From Polaribacter sp. Hel_I_88 (GTDB lineage: Bacteria; Bacteroidota; Bacteroidia; Flavobacteriales; Flavobacteriaceae), in NCBI RefSeq assembly GCF_000687935.1, contig NZ_JHZZ01000001.1, positions 2,254,001 to 2,318,000 of the forward strand: a stretch of DNA of 64,000 bases. The letters run 5' to 3'. A model generated the notes under the pieces. The model saw nothing but the letters and a program-made list of their open reading frames with translations. It ran no database searches and had not been told where the DNA came from. Position numbers and translations under genes: made by a program. Numbering within the stretch: position 1 is the stretch's first letter; the number at the start of each line of letters is the position of its first letter. This document shows, piece after piece, positions 9,150 to 16,374 of this stretch.

Positions 9150-9322
9150 GCGTTACTTTGTGCTGAAAGCATTCAGCACTAAAGTCAGGCTTTCCATTCC
9201 AATCTTTTTTATGTAAGTTTCTTTTAAGCTTTTGGTTTTTTAAAAAGTGTGAGCATCATAAATGGAATTACGCTAACTTATTCTGGCATAAAAAAGGATT
9301 TCCTTTACAATCCTTAACGCAA
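9150..9322. repeat. Degenerate intergenic repeat with inverted ends (GGGCGTTA ... TAACGC)
   Basis: It fills most of the 275-bp gap. Outer inverted ends are gcgtta (9150-9155) and taacgc (9317-9322). Inside are the hairpin gtgctgaa-agca-ttcagcac (9160-9179) and the pair ttccatt/aatggaa (9192-9198 with 9261-9267). From memory it resembles a widespread flavobacterial repeat (GGGCGTT...GGCTTTCC...AAGGAT...AACGC); I could not check this. Confidence 0.5.
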
Positions 9323-9386
9323 GTATTTACAATCTTCCTACAAATTTTAAGATGAAAGCTCTATTTTTACTTTTTAAAGTAAAAAC

Positions 9387-10907
9387 ATGAAAAAAACGAT
9401 TCTTTTAACCCTAACCATGTTAACCTTATTAACAGGAACTTTACTCTTTTTTGTAAGAGGAATTGGGACTGTAATTCTGTTTTCAATCTGTGTATTTTTA
9501 CTAATAATTGCTATTAGAGATGCTTTACAAAGAAGACATTCCTTGTTAAGATCTTACCCATTAGTGGCTAGGTTACGTTGGGTTTTTGAAGAAGAAAGAG
9601 AAAAAATTCAGCAATATTTTATTGAAGACGATTTAAATGGAAAACCATTAAGCAGAGAGCAAAGAAGTTTGGTGTATCAACGTGCAAAAAAACAATTGGA
9701 AACCGTTCCTTTTGGTACACAACACAATTTATATCAAGATGGTTACGAGTTTGTAAAACACTCTTTATTTCCTAAAAATCATCATGATGTTACTGGAGAT
9801 AAAATTGTGTATGGCTCAGATAAATGTACACAAAAATTTGAAACATCCATCTTAAGTATCTCAGCAATGTCTTTTGGATCTTTGAGTAAAAATGCTGTGA
9901 TGGCATTAAATCAAGGCGCAAAAATGGGCGGTTTTTCTCATAATACTGGAGAAGGTTCCATTTCACCTTATCATTTACAAGGAGGAGATATTGTTTTTCA
10001 AATAGGTACAGGATATTTTGGTGCTGGTAAAACTGATGAAAATGACACACGTGTTTTTGATGCAGAAATTTTTCAAAAAAATGCGCTAAGACCCGAAGTT
10101 AAAATGATTGAGATAAAATTATCTCAAGGAGCAAAACCTGGTCACGGAGGTATTTTACCCGCTAAAAAGAATACGAAAGAAATAGCAGAAATTAGAGTTG
10201 TAGAACCAGGTATTGATGTAAACTCTCCACCTTCGCATTCGGCATTTTCTAATTTTGATGAAATGATCACTTTTATTCAAAAATTGAGAGATTTATCTGG
10301 AGGAAAACCTGTAGGAATTAAATTGTGTGTTGGTAATAATGAAGAAATTGAGCAAATGATTCAAACGTTTGTAAACACAAATAACTATCCAGATTATATT
10401 GCAGTTGATGGTGGAGAAGGAGGAACAGGAGCTGCACCATTAGAGTTTACCAATTATATGGGTACACCTTTGGTGGAAGGCTTGTTATTTATCAGTAAAA
10501 CGTTACAAAAACATCAACTTAAAAAAAATATAAAAATTATTGCAAGTGGCAAGGCTATGAATGCGTTTGATATTGTTCGTTTACTTTCTTTAGGAGCAGA
10601 TGCAGTTGGTATGGCTCGTAGTTTTATGTTAAGTTTAGGTTGCATTCAAGCAAGAGAATGTAATATGGATACGTGTCCAGTTGGTGTAGCTACACAAGAT
10701 CCTGATTTAAACAAGGCTTTAGTGGTTGGCAAAAAAAATATCCGTGTAAAAAACTATCATAATGAAACTATAAAAGCTGTAAAAGAAGTTGTTGGAGCCA
10801 TGGGGTTAGAAAATTTACATGATTTAAAACCCAGCCATATTTTTAGAAGAATGGAAGATGATACCATTATAAATTTAGAAAAAAAGTATGAAAGTGAATT
10901 GGTTTGA
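9387..10907 (+). CDS. FMN-binding glutamate-synthase-like protein (GltB2 family)
   Basis: 506 residues. One or two N-terminal membrane segments (about residues 5-45) precede a glutamate-synthase FMN barrel: SFGSLSKNAVMALNQGAKMGG, VDGGEGGTGAAPLEF, and the Fe-S-type cysteine stretch CNMDTCPVGVATQDP. It lacks the amidotransferase and C-terminal domains of full GltB (about 1500 aa), so it is the stand-alone type whose substrate is unsettled. Its 3' end overlaps the next gene by 20 bp, suggesting that the FAD reductase supplies electrons or shares a thiol/redox task (inference). Confidence 0.87.
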   Translation: MKKTILLTLTMLTLLTGTLLFFVRGIGTVILFSICVFLLIIAIRDALQRRHSLLRSYPLVARLRWVFEEEREKIQQYFIEDDLNGKPLSREQRSLVYQRAKKQLETVPFGTQHNLYQDGYEFVKHSLFPKNHHDVTGDKIVYGSDKCTQKFETSILSISAMSFGSLSKNAVMALNQGAKMGGFSHNTGEGSISPYHLQGGDIVFQIGTGYFGAGKTDENDTRVFDAEIFQKNALRPEVKMIEIKLSQGAKPGHGGILPAKKNTKEIAEIRVVEPGIDVNSPPSHSAFSNFDEMITFIQKLRDLSGGKPVGIKLCVGNNEEIEQMIQTFVNTNNYPDYIAVDGGEGGTGAAPLEFTNYMGTPLVEGLLFISKTLQKHQLKKNIKIIASGKAMNAFDIVRLLSLGADAVGMARSFMLSLGCIQARECNMDTCPVGVATQDPDLNKALVVGKKNIRVKNYHNETIKAVKEVVGAMGLENLHDLKPSHIFRRMEDDTIINLEKKYESELV

Positions 10908-11856
10908 TGTTATTATAATTGGAGGTGGTCCTATTGGAATTGCCTGTGGGTTAGAAGCAAAGAAAAAAGGATTGAACTATTTGATTCTAGAAAAAGGGCC
11001 AATTGTAAATTCGCTTTATAATTATCCAACAAACATGCAGTTTTTCTCTTCTTCAGAAAAGTTAGAGATTGACGAAATTCCGTTTATTAGCAAAGAAGCA
11101 AAACCCAGTAGGAGTGAAGCTTTGGAGTATTACAGAAGAATAACAACTTCCAACAAATTGAAGATACATTTGTTTGAAAAAGTACATTCTGTTGATAAAA
11201 ATGATCCTGTTTTTGATGTTAAAACGTATAAACAAACGTACAAAGCAAAAAATATTGTAGTTGCTACAGGTTTTTATGATCTTCCGAAAATGCTGCATAT
11301 TAAAGGCGAAGATTTACAAAAAGTTTCCCATTATTATAACGATCCTCATTTTTATGCAGGTCAAAAAGTTGCGATTGTAGGTGCTAGTAATTCAGCCATT
11401 GATGCAGCTTTAGAATGTTATAGAAAAGGAGCAGAGGTTAGTTTAATAATTCGTGGTGCAGAAGTTGGTCAGCGCGTAAAATATTGGGTTCGTCCAGATA
11501 TTATCAACAGAATTAAAGAAGGAAGTATCAAGGCTTTTTATAATAGTGAAGTTGTTGAAATTAAAGACGAAGAAATTAAAATTGAAACTCCAACAGGAAT
11601 TGAAACTATTCCAAACGATTTTGTGTTGGCATTAACAGGTTACAAACCTAATTTTGGTTTTTTGCAAGATATGGGCATTCAATTATCAAAAGACGACCAA
11701 AAAATACCTGTGTACGATTCTGAAACGATGCAAACCAATGTGCAAGGAATCTATTTAGCGGGTGTAATTTGTGGTGGTATGCAAACGCATAAATGGTTTA
11801 TAGAGAATTCTCGAATTCACGCAAAAATGATTGTTGAAGATATTTTAGAGAAATAA
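10888..11856 (+). CDS. ypdA: YpdA-like FAD/NAD(P) oxidoreductase (putative bacillithiol disulfide reductase)
   Basis: 322 residues. FAD-binding GGGPIGIACGLEAKKKG lies at the N-terminus, an NAD(P) Rossmann motif GASNSAIDAALECYRKG near residue 165, and the closing LAGVICGGMQT motif. It has no CxxC redox pair of thioredoxin reductase, which fits the YpdA family. YpdA reduces bacillithiol disulfide in Firmicutes; bacillithiol is also made by many Bacteroidetes, but no bsh genes lie here. It overlaps the preceding GltB2-like gene, so the two are co-translated. Confidence 0.83.
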   Translation: MKVNWFDVIIIGGGPIGIACGLEAKKKGLNYLILEKGPIVNSLYNYPTNMQFFSSSEKLEIDEIPFISKEAKPSRSEALEYYRRITTSNKLKIHLFEKVHSVDKNDPVFDVKTYKQTYKAKNIVVATGFYDLPKMLHIKGEDLQKVSHYYNDPHFYAGQKVAIVGASNSAIDAALECYRKGAEVSLIIRGAEVGQRVKYWVRPDIINRIKEGSIKAFYNSEVVEIKDEEIKIETPTGIETIPNDFVLALTGYKPNFGFLQDMGIQLSKDDQKIPVYDSETMQTNVQGIYLAGVICGGMQTHKWFIENSRIHAKMIVEDILEK

Positions 11857-12261
11857 TTTTTCATACAGTTTGTCATTCTGAAAGAATCCCACACAAAGTT
11901 ATCGATTTTTTTAAAATTCAATAAAATTCAATAAAATGAAAAAAATTTAAAAGAATTTAAGATAGTTATCGAAAAAATTTCACGCCCAATTTGCCATTCT
12001 GAAAGAATCCTACATACAGATTTGTAGCTGTGATGATTTAACAGTTGAATGAAAATTTAATTAAGTTTGTCACTAATTAAAAAACAAACCTGTTTGCTCC
12101 TCATTACGTGAGACGTTTTCAGCGTGACAAATTGAGAGGCAGTTGTCAATTCGAGTGATTTCGATTTTTTCATCGAAATTGTATCGAGAACTTTTTGAAA
12201 CTCACAATTTGAATTCACTAAAAACTCTTTTTCTCAAATTGAAATTCTGAATTAATATACA
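11857..12261. repeat. Gene-free repeat-rich stretch
   Basis: 405 bp without a gene. It holds two direct copies of TTTG(T/C)CATTCTGAAAGAATCC(C/T)AC (about 11872-11893 and 11990-12013), a short tandem aaaattcaat pair, a tttgtcac/gtgacaaa inverted pair (12066-12073 with 12124-12131), and hairpin R3 copy 2 at 12145-12193 (inner stem atttcga/tcgaaat, 12158-12164 with 12173-12179). No promoter box was recognised with confidence. Confidence 0.65.
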
Positions 12262-12930
12262 ATGCAAAACCCACTCAAAAAAATCAAAAAACCTTGGCCA
12301 ACCAAAAAGGCGATGGAACAGATTTACGACCAAAATCTGTGGGGAACTAACAACACCAAATTTTATTCTGGTTTTGGTTCTCATCATCCAGCAATTGTAA
12401 ATCCATATGTTGAGGTTGTAGAACAATTTTTAACTTCTTTTGATGAAAAAATCACAGTGTTAGATGTAGGTTGTGGCGATTTTAACATCGGAAGTCAGCT
12501 TGTAAATTTCACTAAAAAGTATATTGCTGTTGATATTGTTGAAGATTTAATTCATCATAATAAAGAAATATTTAAAGCAGAAAATTTAGAGTTTCAATGT
12601 TTAGATATTGCAGTTGATAATTTACCCCAAGCAGATTGCATAATCATAAGACAAGTTTTACAGCATTTGTCAAATGAAGAAGTGCAAAATGTTGTACAAA
12701 AATTATCGAATTTTAAATATGTTATTCTTACAGAACACATTCCCAAAGGAAATTTTATACCTAATAAAGACATTATTTCAGGACAAGGAATTCGCCTTAA
12801 AAAACAAAGTGGCTTGGATATTTTAAAAGCGCCTTTTAATCTGAAAATACAAGAAGAAAAAGAATTATGTTCATACTCTTTGAATAATGATCTAGAAATT
12901 ATAAAAACAATGCTTTACAAAGTTGATTAA
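12262..12930 (+). CDS. Class I SAM-dependent methyltransferase, substrate unknown
   Basis: 222 residues. Rossmann motif I VLDVGCGDFNIGSQL lies near residue 68, motif II acidic end YIAVDIVEDLIHHN, and the FQCLDIAVDNLPQADCIIIRQVLQHL stretch is typical of Methyltransf_25/11 proteins. The N-terminus (PLKKIKKPWPTKKAMEQIYDQNLWG) resembles methyltransferases acting on small molecules or glycans, but nothing fixes the substrate. It stands alone, converging on the DUF421 gene. Confidence 0.8.
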   Translation: MQNPLKKIKKPWPTKKAMEQIYDQNLWGTNNTKFYSGFGSHHPAIVNPYVEVVEQFLTSFDEKITVLDVGCGDFNIGSQLVNFTKKYIAVDIVEDLIHHNKEIFKAENLEFQCLDIAVDNLPQADCIIIRQVLQHLSNEEVQNVVQKLSNFKYVILTEHIPKGNFIPNKDIISGQGIRLKKQSGLDILKAPFNLKIQEEKELCSYSLNNDLEIIKTMLYKVD

Positions 12931-12959
12931 ATAGTTTTAAGATGAAAAATTCAATTTAA

Positions 12960-13499
12960 TTAAGGTTTTGTTCTAACTCCATCTAAAATTTTCTGATCGA
13001 ATTTTACATCACTTTCATTGCTCGATTTGTGCAAAACAGAAATATCTCCAGTAGATTCTAAAACCACATATAAAACCTGTCCAAAATTTAAAACATTAGC
13101 CTCTCTTAATTTAGACATTAATTGACCTTCTTCAATTCTTGCATGTTGTAAGTTTTCTGTGAGTATTTTATCTCCATCCATTAAAAGCAAAGGTTTATTT
13201 GAAATTAGTGAGTTTAGTTTTGGGAATTTTCGCTGCAAAAAAGAGAAAATATAAGTAAGTATTAACAAACCAGCTATTGCAAAAACTCCATGAGCAATTG
13301 ATGTTGAAGACGTTAAAATTGTTGAGATAATACTACCAATGGCAATTGTGAACGCAAAATCGTACGCAGTAAATTTAGCAAAGGATCTTAAACCAACGAA
13401 TCTGGTTAAAACTATAATTGCTATAAATAACAAACAACATCCTAAAAGTGTTTGTATTAAAGGGTCGTCGTTTTTGTAAATCCAATCTAATTCCATCAT
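12960..13499 (-). CDS. DUF421 (YetF-type) membrane protein
   Basis: 179 residues. Three N-terminal transmembrane segments (about 17-35, 46-63, 68-87) precede the cytoplasmic DUF421 domain (LLMDGDKILTENLQHARIEEGQLMSKLREANV). The family member YetF has been linked to spore/germinant and envelope functions in Bacillus; its biochemical role in Bacteroidetes is unknown. Single gene, on the minus strand. Confidence 0.85.
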   Translation of the reverse strand: MMELDWIYKNDDPLIQTLLGCCLLFIAIIVLTRFVGLRSFAKFTAYDFAFTIAIGSIISTILTSSTSIAHGVFAIAGLLILTYIFSFLQRKFPKLNSLISNKPLLLMDGDKILTENLQHARIEEGQLMSKLREANVLNFGQVLYVVLESTGDISVLHKSSNESDVKFDQKILDGVRTKP

Positions 13500-13867
13500 A
13501 AACTTTTTTATAAAATTAAAATTATTATTTTTAAAAACAAAAAAAACGTTCCCATTTACTTAATAAATCTCAGTATTTGGAAGCGATTTTAAATATTTAC
13601 TCTTATAGGTCGTCCTTTTTTTATTTATGACTTTTAAAAAGAGTGTTTAGTGTTTTACATAAACTAAATAAAAAGATATTTTAAAGACTTATCATGTCAA
13701 GTTTATTCTTTTACCATTTTTTTGTTCCTCAACAATTATTCTATCAATTTCAAAAAAGGAAAAAATCATAGTTTGGTTTATAAAAAGAATAATTTTACTT
13801 TTTACAGATTGTAATTAGTTTGCAATTTGTGAGTAAAAATGTTTGTTTATAGGTGTTTTTTTTGCTG
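13500..13867. other. Gene-free spacer, nothing recognised
   Basis: 368 bp of AT-rich DNA between the DUF421 start and the end of the four-gene SMC-like operon. I see no ORF worth calling, no strong terminator and no clear repeat. Confidence 0.5.
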
Positions 13868-14392
13868 TTATATAATTAAATTTGAGTCTAATTTTATCAA
13901 TTCACGTGCAAAATCAATGAATAATTTATATGCTTTTGTAAATGAATAATTGTCATCTGTATGTTTAACAGCTATGTTCCTTTTTACCATAGTAGAACCA
14001 ACTAACCTTTTGATACTATCTGCATCATTCAATTGCTTGTTTGATTTTACAATATCAGTCCAAGAACTGTTTTTTATGTAATCGACAATTTCATCAATGT
14101 GAAAGTCCGAAAACCCTAATTCATCCATAAAATTCTTTCCATCTTTGTCTAGTTCATAGCAGAAGATTGAGAAGAATATGCTTATGTCACGAGAAGTGTT
14201 TTCATTTGTTACTTCTGAAATTAAATAATAAAATTCTTGAGTGTTCTTTAATTCAAAACCAAACGATTTATCAAAAAATTCAGCATAGAAATCTTGATTC
14301 TCCTTTACGATATCAAAGTAAGATTCGTCAATGGTAATAAATCTTCCATCCATTAAAGATGTAACTATTTGTTTGTGTTTATTCGGATACAT
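13868..14392 (-). CDS. MksE/JetB-like subunit of a Wadjet-like condensin system
   Basis: 174 residues, last gene of the four-gene operon. The N-terminus (QIVTSLMDGRFITIDESYFDIVKENQDFYAEFFDKSFGFEL...FYYLI) follows the MksE/JetB (DUF4194-like) pattern: a Leu-x-x-Gly-x-Phe-Ile opening, an acidic segment, then paired winged-helix domains. KITE-type subunits of this kind bind the kleisin in MukBEF, MksBEF and JetABC complexes. Its start overlaps the preceding kleisin-like gene by 14 bp. Recognition is by motif and context; similarity looks remote, so the subfamily is open. Confidence 0.65.
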   Translation of the reverse strand: MYPNKHKQIVTSLMDGRFITIDESYFDIVKENQDFYAEFFDKSFGFELKNTQEFYYLISEVTNENTSRDISIFFSIFCYELDKDGKNFMDELGFSDFHIDEIVDYIKNSSWTDIVKSNKQLNDADSIKRLVGSTMVKRNIAVKHTDDNYSFTKAYKLFIDFARELIKLDSNLII

Positions 14393-15587
14393 TTTCTTTT
14401 TTAGTGATTTTAAGTTTTGGCATTATCAACTCTCCTTGTTCTGTTTTAAACGAAATATTTCGGTTCTCTTTGTCCTGTTGTATTTCATAATCTTCTTCAA
14501 AGATTAAACTGGTAACCATAAAATAGTTATCAAAATCAAAGTTTTTGTTTTCGTTTTCCAATGATGTTTTACACCAAGTAAAAAAGTCGTCAACAGGAAG
14601 TTTTGAGTTTAGCTGAGATTTATATTCACTTTTATTGAAAATCCATTGTTCTGCAATATCAGTTTTTTCTTCAATAAATACGTCTTCTTCATTTTTAAAT
14701 TGGTCAAAATACTCTTTTGTGTTTTCGTAAATAAACGGATTATAGAGATTATCTCTTTTTGTATTAAAAAGCTTTGGTGGTTTAATTTCTTTATAGCAAT
14801 TTCCGTTTGTTAAGTATAAGTGAAAACCTTGTAAATATTCACTTTCTGTTCTAATTCTATCAATAAGTGGTAAAAGTTCATTTGTTAATATATTAGATTG
14901 TTTAGAGATATCTTTCTCTATTTGCCTCAACAAATTATAAAGTTTTTCGAACTGTCTTCTTATACTTTCGTCTGTGTAATCAAAACGTTTGTTATTTGAA
15001 AATTGAGAGATACTCAATAATTCATTATATATTGATTGAGAATGGTTAACATCTAAAATATTATTTAATGGAATAATATAATTATCAATTAAATATCTCG
15101 CTTTTTGGACTTTCTCTTGATATTCTATTTTTCGAGTATTTGCTTTTAGTTCTCTACTTTCATTTAAAAGGCTTATTGTATTATTTGTTACTGCATTTTT
15201 AAACTGATTTATTTCCTTGGAAAGGGCTTCTATTCTAGCCAAAAGAAGATTTTTATCGTTACTTTCTTTTTTGATTTCAAGAAATAATGTTCTTATAGAT
15301 TGCCCGAATTTTTCAATCTCTTCTGGAAGTAAAGGTTTGAATTGTTGAAGAACAAACTCAAACAAAACGAAATAAGGTTCATTAATGACATAATCGTCAT
15401 TTTGTTCAACAAGTAATTTGTGTTCAAAAAGTTGGTTTTCAATATCACTTCTAAATTCTTTAAGTGCATCAGAAACTTGACTTTTTAAGATAATTTCATT
15501 CTTAACTTGTATGTCAAAGAGTTGCCTTAACAAGTCAAAATGAGTTGCCAAAAATTGTAATATAGTTTTCGGTTCTGACTTAAACAT
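14379..15587 (-). CDS. MksF/JetA-like kleisin subunit of a Wadjet-like system
   Basis: 402 residues, shorter than most JetA/MksF proteins. The N-terminal part (FLATHFDLLRQLFDIQVKNEIILKSQVSDALKEFRSDIE...) looks like a winged helix. A long helical region with heptads follows at about 95-265, then a C-terminal part with IAEQWIFNK and FDFDNYFMVTSLIFEEDYEI. This fits a kleisin-type linker that bridges SMC heads and binds the KITE subunit. It overlaps the Toprim gene by 8 bp and the JetB-like gene by 14 bp. Assignment is mainly from architecture and operon membership. Confidence 0.62.
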   Translation of the reverse strand: MFKSEPKTILQFLATHFDLLRQLFDIQVKNEIILKSQVSDALKEFRSDIENQLFEHKLLVEQNDDYVINEPYFVLFEFVLQQFKPLLPEEIEKFGQSIRTLFLEIKKESNDKNLLLARIEALSKEINQFKNAVTNNTISLLNESRELKANTRKIEYQEKVQKARYLIDNYIIPLNNILDVNHSQSIYNELLSISQFSNNKRFDYTDESIRRQFEKLYNLLRQIEKDISKQSNILTNELLPLIDRIRTESEYLQGFHLYLTNGNCYKEIKPPKLFNTKRDNLYNPFIYENTKEYFDQFKNEEDVFIEEKTDIAEQWIFNKSEYKSQLNSKLPVDDFFTWCKTSLENENKNFDFDNYFMVTSLIFEEDYEIQQDKENRNISFKTEQGELIMPKLKITKKENVSE

Positions 15588-16374
15588 TGATTAAAATTTC
15601 TTGTTCTAAAAATCTATTTGTACGAGCAACTTGTTCTCTAATTTGAATAACGATTGAATCTTTTGAGTTTTTAACGGTATTACTCATTTTTGCTTTGTTT
15701 CCTTTTAAAGATGCAGAATGTTTATCGAAAAGTTCATTGTAATTGGATGGCAAATACAATTGAGCGTTAGTAAAAACTTCTTTTATTCGCAAATATTCAT
15801 CAAGTCCATTAAAGTCAAAATCAACAAAAACTAAAACTTCCTTTGCACTAATTTTCGAAATAGATTCCTTTCCGATTCTACCATATTTATGTATAAACAA
15901 ATACTTGTTACCTAAGAGTTTTTCTGCATTTAAAAAAGTTTCTAAATTTTCAACAAAACAAATGTTATCTGCAATAATTGAATCTAGAATTACAGAAAAT
16001 AAACCAAAATCAAGAGTCTGTTTTTTAATATCTACAAGTCGATTATTTATCTGAACAGATTTAAAACCTCTTAACAAGAATATTGGGTTATTGTCAATTT
16101 TTGTTGCTTTTGAGTTTCTATATTTTTTAATATTTCCAGATTTGCTTTTACTAACGTTTTGTTCAGGAAAAGATGTATTAAAAAATTTTTCAAATTCATT
16201 TTCTTTAGAAACTATAATTTTGAAACCTCTACCAAGTTTTAGTGTTTCTAAAATTTCCGCACGAAGCAAGTTTTGAAAAATATCGGATTTTAAAACGCTT
16301 TTAGGAATTGCCGATTTTGAAACCGATTTACTCTCAAATAATAATTTATATGTTTTGAAGTCAACTTCTCTCAT
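15580..16374 (-). CDS. JetD/MksG-like Toprim nuclease subunit (DUF2220-like)
   Basis: 264 residues; JetD proteins are usually nearer 350-400, so the N-terminal arm is short. Visible Toprim features are E142 in CFVENLETFLN (first acidic motif) and D185/D187 in VFVDFDFNGLDEYLRI (the DxD motif). A C-terminal RFLEQEILI resembles the RLEQE tail of JetD. In Wadjet this subunit is the nuclease that cuts closed circular plasmid once the SMC motor has extruded it. The start overlaps the stop of the ATPase gene by one base (TAATG), and its stop overlaps the kleisin gene. All expected metal-binding acidic residues appear present. Confidence 0.7.
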   Translation of the reverse strand: MREVDFKTYKLLFESKSVSKSAIPKSVLKSDIFQNLLRAEILETLKLGRGFKIIVSKENEFEKFFNTSFPEQNVSKSKSGNIKKYRNSKATKIDNNPIFLLRGFKSVQINNRLVDIKKQTLDFGLFSVILDSIIADNICFVENLETFLNAEKLLGNKYLFIHKYGRIGKESISKISAKEVLVFVDFDFNGLDEYLRIKEVFTNAQLYLPSNYNELFDKHSASLKGNKAKMSNTVKNSKDSIVIQIREQVARTNRFLEQEILINV

